Origin: an uncultured Clostridia bacterium
Lineage (GTDB): Bacteria > Bacillota > Clostridia > Lachnospirales > Cellulosilyticaceae
NCBI GenBank assembly: GCA_937981575.1
Contig: CALJNR010000006.1
Span: 62,001 to 126,000 of the forward strand
Direction of reading: 5' to 3'
DNA length: 64,000 nucleotides
Shown: positions 46,753 to 54,883 of the stretch, piece after piece
How the letters are laid out: every line of letters begins with the position of its first letter
Position numbering within the stretch: position 1 is the first letter of the stretch
Position numbers and translations under genes: made by a program
The notes under the pieces: generated by a model
Database searches by the model: none
What the model was told of the DNA's origin: nothing
The model's input: only the letters and a program-made list of their open reading frames with translations

Positions 46753-47343
46753 TTAATCCATAACAGGATTTTGGGCAACATAGAAGAAACCTTGAGGATG
46801 TTTGCATACAGCGCATACGCCAGGAGCATTAGGCCCTTCGTGAACATGTCCGCAGTTCAGACATTTCCAATAAACTTTTTGATCTTTTTTATAAAGCATG
46901 CCATTTTTTATGTCATCAGCAAACTGCATGAAACGCTGCTGGTGATGGGCTTCGATTTCTGAAATCATGCTGAAAGACCTGGCAATATCCTTGAAGCCTT
47001 CTTCTTCTGCGGTTTTGGCAAAGGATGGATATACATTGGTTGCTTCATCTTGTTCACCGGCAGCGGCATAAAGAAGATTTTCCAGGGTATGATACATGCC
47101 GACAGGATATTCGGTATTAATATTATAGGTCCCGTTTTTTAGGTCTTCGGTTAAGTAGTCAAAAAAAATTTTAGCGTGGGCTATTTCGTTTTGGGCAGTT
47201 TCTTCAAAAATAGTGTGTATATACTGATGGCCTTCGTTGTAAGCGATTTCAGCGTATAAATTGTATCTAGTTCTTGCCTGGGATTCCCCTGCAAATGCAG
47301 CCATAAGATTTGATAGTGTTTTGCTTCCTTGTAATCTGCTCAT
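46753..47343 (-). CDS. Rubrerythrin
   Basis: Diiron peroxidase that reduces H2O2 in anaerobes. I chose ATG 47343, six bases after AAGGAGG; an adjacent ATG at 47346 or a far upstream one at 47403 is less likely. 196 residues. The four-helix ferritin-like part has AGESQARTRYNLYA and ETAQNEIAHAKIFF as the first ligand pair and EIEAHHQQRF in the second. The C-terminal rubredoxin-like domain has CLNCGHVHEG and CAVCKHPQGFF (CX2C twice). Function is tied to FprA nearby. Confidence 0.95.
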   Translation of the reverse strand: MSRLQGSKTLSNLMAAFAGESQARTRYNLYAEIAYNEGHQYIHTIFEETAQNEIAHAKIFFDYLTEDLKNGTYNINTEYPVGMYHTLENLLYAAAGEQDEATNVYPSFAKTAEEEGFKDIARSFSMISEIEAHHQQRFMQFADDIKNGMLYKKDQKVYWKCLNCGHVHEGPNAPGVCAVCKHPQGFFYVAQNPVMD

Positions 47344-47516
47344 CATAAGCCTCCTTCTACTAGTTATAAAGGAGTATTTGCTTTTGAAAAAGATATTATG
47401 CATAAGCTATTAATATATGGTAATATTTTAAAAGGAACTAAACAAACAGGTTGAAAGTTTCTAGAGCTAGTATTACAATGAGTTAATAGGTAAAAGTGAA
47501 GTGAGAGGACAAATAA

Positions 47517-47948
47517 ATGATTTGCTATGAAAGTTTATCAGAAAAAGAGACCCTTGATATAGGGTATCATATAGGAAGCAGTGCAAAGGTTGGGGATATT
47601 TATTGTTTGATTGGAGATTTAGGCGTAGGAAAAACTATTTTTTCTAAAGGATTTGCAAAAGGAATTGGAATCGAAGAGGCTATTACAAGTCCGACTTTTA
47701 CTATTGTACAAGAGTATGAAGGAAAAGTTCCGCTTTATCATTTTGATATGTATCGGATAGAAGACTTTGATGAACTTGAAATGATTGGTTATGAAGACTA
47801 CTTTTTTGGACAAGGCATATGTCTTGTTGAATGGGCTAATAACGTAGAAGAAGCGATCCCGCATGAAGCTAAATGGGTTTTTATAGAGAAGGATTTAACC
47901 CAAGGGTTTGACTATAGAAAGATAACAGTTAAGGAGGCATTCAGATGA
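47517..47948 (+). CDS. tsaE: tRNA threonylcarbamoyladenosine ATPase TsaE
   Basis: P-loop ATPase that regulates the TsaB-TsaD complex in making t6A37 on ANN-decoding tRNAs. 143 residues: Walker A GDLGVGKTIFSKGFAKGIG, the conserved TSPTFTIVQEYEG and YHFDMYRIEDFDELEMIGYEDYF blocks, and LVEWANN. Overlaps tsaB by 4 bases (ATGA). Confidence 0.95.
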   Translation: MICYESLSEKETLDIGYHIGSSAKVGDIYCLIGDLGVGKTIFSKGFAKGIGIEEAITSPTFTIVQEYEGKVPLYHFDMYRIEDFDELEMIGYEDYFFGQGICLVEWANNVEEAIPHEAKWVFIEKDLTQGFDYRKITVKEAFR

Positions 47949-48655
47949 ATATTCTAGGAATAGATGCTTCGGGAATAGCAGGAAGTATAGCTTATATGAA
48001 AGATAACAGGTTAATGGGGGAATATTATATATGCAACAAACTTACTCATTCCGAAACTATTATGCCTATGATGGAGCATATGAAAGAACTGATAGGCATA
48101 GAACTTAATCAGCTTGATGCGGTGGCCGTAACCAGCGGGCCTGGGTCTTTTACGGGACTTCGGATTGGTGTGACAACGGCTAAAGCGCTGGCTCTTGCTT
48201 TAGATATTCCAGTTATAGGCATTCCTACGCTGGATGTGCTTGCTCATAATATTACCCATAATGAGGATGCGATATGTCCTATTATGGATGCCAGACGAGG
48301 GCAGGTTTATACGGCTTCTTATCAATGGAAAAATAACGAGTTGGTTCGGCTTACTGAGTATTTAGCAATAGATTTGGAGGAGTATCTGCAGCAGCTTTCA
48401 GATCAATTTGAAAGGGTTACTTTTTTGGGAGACGGGGTATGGCAGTATGAAGATAAGATAAGGCAAAAACTTAGGGAGAGAGCTTCATTTGCCCCAAGTT
48501 ATTTAATGCTGCAAAGAGCAGGAACACTTACAGCGCTTGCTGCCATAGAATATGAAAAAGGAAACGGAATCGATGCTTCTGAATTCGTTCCGATGTATTT
48601 AAGAAAATCCCAGGCAGAGAGAGAACGAGAGGCTAGAATGAATCATGATTATTAG
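47945..48655 (+). CDS. tsaB: tRNA threonylcarbamoyladenosine protein TsaB
   Basis: Scaffold partner of TsaD, 236 residues, with an ASKHA-like N-terminal fold (ILGIDASGIAGSIAYM) and the family hallmark AVTSGPGSFTGLRIGVTTAKALALAL. TsaD is not in the window. Overlaps rimI by 11 bases. Confidence 0.95.
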   Translation: MNILGIDASGIAGSIAYMKDNRLMGEYYICNKLTHSETIMPMMEHMKELIGIELNQLDAVAVTSGPGSFTGLRIGVTTAKALALALDIPVIGIPTLDVLAHNITHNEDAICPIMDARRGQVYTASYQWKNNELVRLTEYLAIDLEEYLQQLSDQFERVTFLGDGVWQYEDKIRQKLRERASFAPSYLMLQRAGTLTALAAIEYEKGNGIDASEFVPMYLRKSQAEREREARMNHDY

Positions 48656-49079
48656 ACCTATGCTGATAAATGATATTGATGCTGTGTATGAAATTGAATG
48701 TCAAAGTTTCAGTATACCTTGGTCCAAAGAAGCTTTGACTCAAGAGCTTAGCGAGCCCAGTGCCAGGTGTTATGTTGCAGAACTTGAAGCGTGCATAGCT
48801 GCCTATGCTGGCGTTCGGATGGTTATGGAAGAAGGAGAAGTTACCAATATTGCAGTAGCACAACATTATAGAGGAAATGGAATTGGCAGAAGGCTTCTGC
48901 AGCATCTTTTAGATGAAGCTAAAAAAAGCAAACTTCGTAATATTTTTCTAGAAGTTCGAAAAAGTAATGAGGCGGCTATGGCGCTTTACGTATCTTGTGG
49001 ATTTCAGCAGATAGGGCTAAGAAAGAATTATTATCAAAAGCCTGCAGAGGATGCTGTCCTCATGGCATGTTCTTTGTAA
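48645..49079 (+). CDS. rimI: Ribosomal protein S18 N-acetyltransferase RimI
   Basis: GNAT acetyltransferase, 144 residues. The acetyl-CoA loop is VAQHYRGNGIGRRLLQHLL; the C-terminal LEVRKSNEAAMALYVSCGFQQIGLRKNYYQKPAEDAVLM matches RimI well. The tsaE-tsaB-rimI order is common in Firmicutes. Confidence 0.93.
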   Translation: MIIRPMLINDIDAVYEIECQSFSIPWSKEALTQELSEPSARCYVAELEACIAAYAGVRMVMEEGEVTNIAVAQHYRGNGIGRRLLQHLLDEAKKSKLRNIFLEVRKSNEAAMALYVSCGFQQIGLRKNYYQKPAEDAVLMACSL

Positions 49080-49130
49080 ATCATATAGTAGTCAGAAAAT
49101 AACAGTATAATTAACATGGATAAGTTAGAT

Positions 49131-49162
49131 GCTAGAGTATAAGTATTCTAGCTTATTTTTTT
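49131..49162 (+). terminator. Terminator after rimI
   Basis: GCTAGA and TCTAGC flank a short AT-rich loop, then a run of seven T. Confidence 0.75.
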
Positions 49163-49316
49163 GCGTTAAATTTAAGCGAATATATATTTTGTGTGACTTA
49201 TATTACAGATACATTACTTTTTACCCACAAAATAGTAAAAACTCATTGGTAAATGTATAATTATGGTATAATAAGTTGAAAAAAGGATATTTAGGTCCTT
49301 AAATAAAGGAGGAATC

Positions 49317-51470
49317 ATGAAAAGAAAAATATTAAGCAGCATATTAGGATTTTCTCTTCTAATCGGAAGTTATAGTTTATATGCAGCAGAAGTGACCGCC
49401 CCTTCTGCTCAAGATATAAATAATCCATTTAATGAAGAACTGCAAATTAATTTTGATACTACAGAGACAGGTAAGCCTAATGAACCTCAGCTTACACTTA
49501 GCACAAATGAAATTATTCTTGTACTAGACTCTAAATCAGCTAAGGTAAATGGACAGGAACAGGTACTTGTAAGTCCGCCAAAAGTGATTGCAGGAAGAAC
49601 TTTTCTTCCGCTTCGTTTTGTAGCAGATTATGTTCTAGGAGCAGATATTAACTGGAACAATGCTACAAGAGAAGTCACAGTTTCAAAAGGCGGCAATGTT
49701 GTGATTGTTAAGATCGGTGATAAGTGGGCAAATGTTAATGGAGAAAAGGTTCAAATCGACAGCCCGCCTGTCATTAGCAATGGGGTTACACTGCTTCCGG
49801 TACGATTTATGAGTGAAACGTTTGGAATTATTACCAGCTATAATGAAACTAATCGTACTATTACGCTCACTGCCAATTCTCAAAGTGGCGGAGGGATTAC
49901 AGACATCAGACCAGTTGCGCAGTTTGGTTTTGATAGAGCATCTTACATAGCAGGGCAGATAGTCACTGCTATTGATACAAGCTATGATTCATTCGGTGGG
50001 CAGATTACAGAAAGAAGCTGGATGATTAATGGAGATTCTAAACTTACAGCCCCAAGGCTTGAAAATATTTTCAAAACGCCAAGAGAAGGATTGTATAAAA
50101 TTTCACTTCGTGTAAGAACTAGTAAAGGGGTCTGGAGTGCTTGGACAGACAGCATGCTGCTTATTGAACCCAATCAAAAGCCTGAAGTTACAGATTTAAT
50201 GGCTGATAAGGACCGTTATGCACAAGGAGAAACCATGCGGTTTACATACAATTATCAAAATGAAGAGTGGGAAAACATAAAATCTGAGAGATGGACGTAT
50301 AGACGCATTGATGAACCAATCAGCAGAGCTGTTATTGACAAGCCTAAAGCGTTATTTGCAGAAGGGGATTATATCATTACGCTGCAGCTGGAAGATGCCT
50401 ATGGAAACATCAGTGACAGAAAAGAAAAGATCATTCAAGTTACCAATGAAGTTAAGAGGACAGAACTTGATTATCGGTTTAAAGACGGGGCTATAGGAGA
50501 TATCATTGATAATTTTAGAAGATTCAACTATCAAAATTATCAAGAGGTATTTCCTTATGCAACCAGTACAGTTCAGGGAAAACTTATAATGAGTGATTCA
50601 CCTGAAGTTGTAAAAAGGGCGGGCATTTTATATAAGGAAAAGGTTAATGGATTAGGGAAGATATTAATGCATCACATTAATGATTTTGAAGGCAGTGAGC
50701 CTAACAATAAAAGACTCGTACTGGTTGCCGAAAATACCACTGATAAGCCTGTACGTATACTTGTAGAAAATAAAACAATAAAAGGACCTTCAGAAGACAC
50801 TTTGTATATTGGGCAGCTGCTTTTATTTGATTATTTTAAAGGCGGCGGATATGAAGAATACCTATTAAAGCCAGGTGAAAAAAAATACATTTATGATTCT
50901 GTGGGCAGAAGATGGCTTAAAGGGCAATGCATATCCGGGCTTATGGATGTTATAACGGACGGCGAAACAGTATTTACTGTTGCAGCAGTGGAAGAGCAAT
51001 CAACTATTGACAGTATAGCTAATATGATGTTCTTAGATAAAGATATTCACCCAAGAGGCACATTTGAAGCAACAGATATTTATTATAAGGTAAGTTTAGG
51101 CGATGGCGAAGCAGAGAAGTTAATTATAGGAAAAGGAAGTTCTGAGTGGATTAACGGCTATGATGCAATAACAGGAGAACTGGTTCAAAATAGAGGAAAC
51201 TTCGGTATTTCATATCATATTCAAGTTACTGCCAAACAGGACATGGGGATTATTCTCAATCCAAGGGGCAATATTTTTAGAGGTGCTGTAAAATGGGAGG
51301 GTGAGAATACTTATATGATTCCAGCCAAAGGCTTTTTTGGAGGCGATACTACCAAAGCAGTAGTATTAGGAACGATAAAAGCTGGCGAAACAAAAGAATT
51401 TGAATACATGCTGCCAAACGGATCATCAGCGCCTGTACTTATAGGTTTTATTCCAAAAAAAGATTGGTAG
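49317..51470 (+). CDS. Stalk-domain surface protein with Ig/PKD-like domains and unknown C-terminal region
   Basis: Exported protein, 717 residues. Signal peptide to about 24 (SYSLYAAE). A copper-amine-oxidase-like stalk region with two lobes covers about 65-190 (PPKVIAGRTFLPLRFVADYVLG; PPVISNGVTLLPVRFMSETFGI). Two Ig/PKD-like domains follow: about 200-287 (PVAQFGFDRASYIAGQIV...SWMINGD) and about 290-380 (KPEVTDLMADKDRYAQGETMRF...ERWTYR). The remaining about 330 residues (from ELDYRFKDG) have no family I recognise. No LPXTG, SLH or transmembrane anchor is visible at the C-terminus. A homologue with the same plan starts at 62361. Probably cell-wall located (inference). Confidence 0.85.
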   Translation: MKRKILSSILGFSLLIGSYSLYAAEVTAPSAQDINNPFNEELQINFDTTETGKPNEPQLTLSTNEIILVLDSKSAKVNGQEQVLVSPPKVIAGRTFLPLRFVADYVLGADINWNNATREVTVSKGGNVVIVKIGDKWANVNGEKVQIDSPPVISNGVTLLPVRFMSETFGIITSYNETNRTITLTANSQSGGGITDIRPVAQFGFDRASYIAGQIVTAIDTSYDSFGGQITERSWMINGDSKLTAPRLENIFKTPREGLYKISLRVRTSKGVWSAWTDSMLLIEPNQKPEVTDLMADKDRYAQGETMRFTYNYQNEEWENIKSERWTYRRIDEPISRAVIDKPKALFAEGDYIITLQLEDAYGNISDRKEKIIQVTNEVKRTELDYRFKDGAIGDIIDNFRRFNYQNYQEVFPYATSTVQGKLIMSDSPEVVKRAGILYKEKVNGLGKILMHHINDFEGSEPNNKRLVLVAENTTDKPVRILVENKTIKGPSEDTLYIGQLLLFDYFKGGGYEEYLLKPGEKKYIYDSVGRRWLKGQCISGLMDVITDGETVFTVAAVEEQSTIDSIANMMFLDKDIHPRGTFEATDIYYKVSLGDGEAEKLIIGKGSSEWINGYDAITGELVQNRGNFGISYHIQVTAKQDMGIILNPRGNIFRGAVKWEGENTYMIPAKGFFGGDTTKAVVLGTIKAGETKEFEYMLPNGSSAPVLIGFIPKKDW

Positions 51471-51472
51471 TC

Positions 51473-51510
51473 AAAAGCAGCCTGGCATAAGAGCTAGGCT
51501 GCTTTTATTG
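51473..51510 (+). terminator. Terminator after the surface protein gene
   Basis: AAAAGCAGCCT and AGGCTGCTTTT (51473-51483, 51497-51507) with a 13-base loop. Confidence 0.82.
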
Positions 51511-51659
51511 TAATAGGAACTTTTAATTTGTTTTTGTAGGCCAAACTTTCCTGCTTTTAAAAAAAATATCGGAATTAGGGGTTATTGGAAATAAAATGTA
51601 GAAAAATTGTGAAAGTATTCAAGTGCATCTGAATATAGTAGTAGTAGGGGGGGAACCAT

Positions 51660-54017
51660 ATGAATAATAATATAGAGCTCAAATGGGATGAACTTAAGCT
51701 TTCATATCAACCTTCTGATTTTGCCTTTGCTACAACAAAAGAACTTCTAGGTAGTAATGGAATAATTGGGCAGGAAAGTGCACTAAAAGCATTAGAGTCA
51801 GCGCTGAGAATGAATGCAAAAGGTTATAATATATATCTATGCGGAGAAAGTGGTGTCGGTAAATTAAGTTCAATTATCAACCTATTAAAAAAACAGGCAC
51901 AAAATATGAAAACGCCCCAAGATATAACTTATGTCTATAATTTCATGAATTCAGAAACGCCTAGGCTTATTCTGCTGCACCCAGGGGATGGGAAAAAGTT
52001 TAAGCAGGATATGGATGAATTTATTCAATTTATTCAAGTCGAATTGCCAGAGCGGATGCAAAGCGCTGAAGCTAACAAAAAAAGACAAGGTATTTTAGAT
52101 CAATTAGAAAATGAAAAAGAAACGCTTCTGATGGAGCTTAACGAAAAAGCTGAAGAAGTTGGCATACTTGTTAAATCTACTAAAGAGGGGATTGGATTTG
52201 CTCCGCTGGGCGCAAATGGAGAGATTATAACAAAAGAAGAATACAATAATTTATCTAAGAAACAGAAGCAGTTATTAGAAGATAACTTGAGTAAACTTTA
52301 TACTCTGGCAGATGATATTGTAGAAAGAACTTCAGTAAAAGAAAAATTAGCTGAACAGCTTCTAGACGACGTTGATAAAGAAGTTTTCTTAGATGAAGTA
52401 GGATGGATGTTTAAGCGGCTTAAAGAAAAATACGGAAGCTATTCTAAAATAGTGAGTTATTTAGATGAAGTTTATGAAGATTTACTAGAGAATCTAAAAG
52501 TGTTTGAAGCTGGAGATACAGAGAGTAATAAAGAAATCAAAGAGCTCTTTCCGTGGCTTGGCACCAATGAACTGCAGAAACTGACTAAAAAGTATCGTGT
52601 GAATCTAGTAGTAGATCATACGCAAACACAAGGGGCACCTATTGTTACAGATGTTGACCTTGAAAGCTGCAGTTTAAATGGAAAAATTCTCTTAGACAGT
52701 GACCTTAATGTTTTGCATAGCGATTTTACGAATATTAGACCAGGTTTGTTTCATAAGGCAAATGGTGGATATCTTATATTAAGAGTTCAAAGTATTTTAG
52801 AAAGTGGTGGCAAGTGGCAGAGTCTTAAGAGAATGCTCAAAACAGGCTGCATTCATGTGGAAAATTCTGAAGATATTAATATAGCCACAGCGTCTTCTAT
52901 AAAACCTGAAGCTTTAAAGGCAGATATTAAAATTATATTATTAGGAGATTATACGTTTTACCAGGCTCTTTGCAGCTGCGATGATGATTTTCAAAAGCTG
53001 TTTAAGTTAAGGATTAATTTTGAGGATGAAATCGATAATAAGAAAGAGCATGTCAGTAAGCTCGCACATTTAATTCACTCTTTATGTGAAGAAGAACATT
53101 TGCCGCATGTTACTTTGAAGGGGATTATCCGTATTGTTGAATATGGCAATAGAATGACTCAAGACCCTAAAAAGCTTCCAGCTAATATTGGTACGTTACT
53201 TGACTTAGTAAGAGAAGCAGGGGCCTTTGGAAAGGGTATTATTGACGAAGAAGATATAGAGAAGGCAATTAAAGAGAGGCAGAACTTTAAGTCAAAGTTT
53301 GAAGAAAGAATAGACGAGAAGATAGCTAATGATGTTTATCTCATAGATACAGAGGGAGAAAAAGTTGGGCAGGTTAACGGGCTGGCTGTTTATACAATAG
53401 ATGAATATATGTTTGGGAGACCTGTAAAGATTACGGTGACTACCTATAAGGGGAAACTTGGTATTATTGATATCGAAAAGGAATCAGGGCTTGGAGGCGA
53501 TATTCATACAAAAGGAGTTCGTATTATCACTGGCTTCCTAGGACATCAATTTGCTCAAGAAATGCCGCTTTCACTAAACTGCAACATCTGCTTTGAACAA
53601 AGCTATTCAGGCATAGACGGTGACAGTGCTTCAAGTGCAGAACTTTATGCCATATTATCTAGTCTATCTCATATGCCTATCAAACAGTATATCGCAGCCA
53701 CAGGATCAGTTAATCAGTATGGTCAAATACAGCCTATTGGTGGTGTTAATGAAAAAATAGAAGGGTTTTTTAAGATCTGCAAAAAAAGGGGACTTAAAGG
53801 AAATGAAGGGGTCATTATTCCTATTCAAAACAAGAAAGAACTGATGCTTGAAGATGAGATCATAAGTGCAGTTAAGATGAATTTATTTCACATTTATGCA
53901 GTTACAACAATAGAAGAAGGCATAGAAATTATTACAGGATTTCCGTATAAAGAAGTTGCAAAACGCGTACAGAAAAAGTTAGAAAAATTTAATGAGCCGC
54001 ATCATCGACTGTTATAA
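51660..54017 (+). CDS. LonB-like ATP-dependent protease (COG1067, S16)
   Basis: Cytoplasmic AAA+ protease, 785 residues. The P-loop is GESGVGK68 followed by L69 rather than Ser/Thr, and the later FHKANGGYLILRVQSIL segment occupies the Walker B region without the usual acidic pair, so ATPase activity may be weak. A long charged helical insert covers about 130-285. The C-terminal S16 protease domain (about 560-770) carries S656 in GIDGDSASSAELY and K699 in GGVNEKIEGFF, 43 residues apart as in Lon, so proteolysis should be intact. Ribosome site GGGGGG. The target is unknown. Confidence 0.9.
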   Translation: MNNNIELKWDELKLSYQPSDFAFATTKELLGSNGIIGQESALKALESALRMNAKGYNIYLCGESGVGKLSSIINLLKKQAQNMKTPQDITYVYNFMNSETPRLILLHPGDGKKFKQDMDEFIQFIQVELPERMQSAEANKKRQGILDQLENEKETLLMELNEKAEEVGILVKSTKEGIGFAPLGANGEIITKEEYNNLSKKQKQLLEDNLSKLYTLADDIVERTSVKEKLAEQLLDDVDKEVFLDEVGWMFKRLKEKYGSYSKIVSYLDEVYEDLLENLKVFEAGDTESNKEIKELFPWLGTNELQKLTKKYRVNLVVDHTQTQGAPIVTDVDLESCSLNGKILLDSDLNVLHSDFTNIRPGLFHKANGGYLILRVQSILESGGKWQSLKRMLKTGCIHVENSEDINIATASSIKPEALKADIKIILLGDYTFYQALCSCDDDFQKLFKLRINFEDEIDNKKEHVSKLAHLIHSLCEEEHLPHVTLKGIIRIVEYGNRMTQDPKKLPANIGTLLDLVREAGAFGKGIIDEEDIEKAIKERQNFKSKFEERIDEKIANDVYLIDTEGEKVGQVNGLAVYTIDEYMFGRPVKITVTTYKGKLGIIDIEKESGLGGDIHTKGVRIITGFLGHQFAQEMPLSLNCNICFEQSYSGIDGDSASSAELYAILSSLSHMPIKQYIAATGSVNQYGQIQPIGGVNEKIEGFFKICKKRGLKGNEGVIIPIQNKKELMLEDEIISAVKMNLFHIYAVTTIEEGIEIITGFPYKEVAKRVQKKLEKFNEPHHRLL

Positions 54018-54029
54018 ATATACCAAAAG

Positions 54030-54067
54030 GAGAAAGGCCAATTATCAGCAGGTCTTTCTCTTTGTTT
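54030..54067 (+). terminator. Terminator after the LonB-like gene
   Basis: GAGAAAGGCC and GGTCTTTCTC (one G-U) with an 11-base loop, then TTTGTTT. Confidence 0.78.
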
Positions 54068-54115
54068 AAGTTATTCAAAGAGCAGACACTTTATGACAAA
54101 ACCTGATGCTGTATG

Positions 54116-54149
54116 TAAGCTGGTACAGACTATAGTCTGTACCAGCTTA
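54116..54149. repeat. 34-base perfect palindrome upstream of ilvN
   Basis: 17-base arms TAAGCTGGTACAGACTA and its complement meet with no spacer. No T tract follows, so it is not an obvious terminator. It lies in the 322-base gap between the LonB-like gene and ilvN. Confidence 0.75.
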
Positions 54150-54253
54150 TAAAAAGCAGAAAGATTTCTGTATAGATATAGTATTATTTATGCTATAATA
54201 TTTTGTATAATACTTGCAAGTTGGAGATTTTTTTGCTCTATTACAGGAATTAT

Positions 54254-54299
54254 TTGACTATAATAGCAATTTAAGTATATGATATATTATATCATATAC
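54254..54299 (+). promoter_or_regulatory. ilvN promoter overlapped by an inverted repeat
   Basis: -35 TTGACT (54254-54259), 18-base spacer, -10 TATGAT (54278-54283). A perfect inverted repeat GTATATGATATA-T-TATATCATATAC (54275-54299) covers the -10 and the start point, as expected for a repressor operator. Confidence 0.65.
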
Positions 54300-54339
54300 C
54301 AGATATTAACAAGCTGACATTACTAAAGGTGGGGAAAAA

Positions 54340-54828
54340 ATGAAAAACAGGATATTATCAGTACTTGCTCAGAACAACTATGGGGTAATAGCCAGGGTGG
54401 CCGGGTTGTTTACAAGAAGAGGATTCAATATAAATAGTTTTGCCGGTGAAGAGACTCATGATCCAAGTATCTCAAGAATAACACTATCAGTAACGGAAAA
54501 CGCAGATTCGATAGATCAAATTCAAAAGCAGCTTGAGAAACTTGTAGATGTAAAAAAGGTTGAGCTTCTGGATACACAAAATGATATTATACGAGAACTT
54601 GCACTTATTAAGGTTAAGGCACATCAGGAGCTTCTGCCGCACATTAAGGGACTTACAGAGGCGTTTAGTGTCAGAGTTGTTGATATGGATACAGAGGTTA
54701 TCGTTTTTGAACTGTGTAATACAAAGGAAAAAATCGATGAATTTATAGATAAGGTGCGAATTTATCAAATTATTGAGAGCGCTAGGACAGGTGTTATTGC
54801 GCTTCAGGCGGGAAACAAACATATGTAG
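54340..54828 (+). CDS. ilvN: Acetolactate synthase small (regulatory) subunit
   Basis: Regulatory subunit that gives valine feedback to acetolactate synthase, the first common step to valine, leucine and isoleucine. 162 residues: N-terminal ACT domain (ILSVLAQNNYGVIARVAGLFTRRGFNINSFAGEETHDPSISRITL) and the C-terminal ALS_ss_C domain (ELALIKVKAHQELLPHIKGL...GVIALQAG). No catalytic ilvB is adjacent, which is unusual; the large subunit must be elsewhere. Own promoter with an operator-like palindrome. Confidence 0.94.
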   Translation: MKNRILSVLAQNNYGVIARVAGLFTRRGFNINSFAGEETHDPSISRITLSVTENADSIDQIQKQLEKLVDVKKVELLDTQNDIIRELALIKVKAHQELLPHIKGLTEAFSVRVVDMDTEVIVFELCNTKEKIDEFIDKVRIYQIIESARTGVIALQAGNKHM

Positions 54829-54883
54829 AAGTTAAACAGCGGTTAGAAAAAATAGTAAAAGTACTTTGCTAAGGGGGTAAAAC

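Noticed and set aside
54487-54822. 111-codon minus-strand frame
   Set aside because: Antisense to ilvN, no ribosome site, no recognisable domain.
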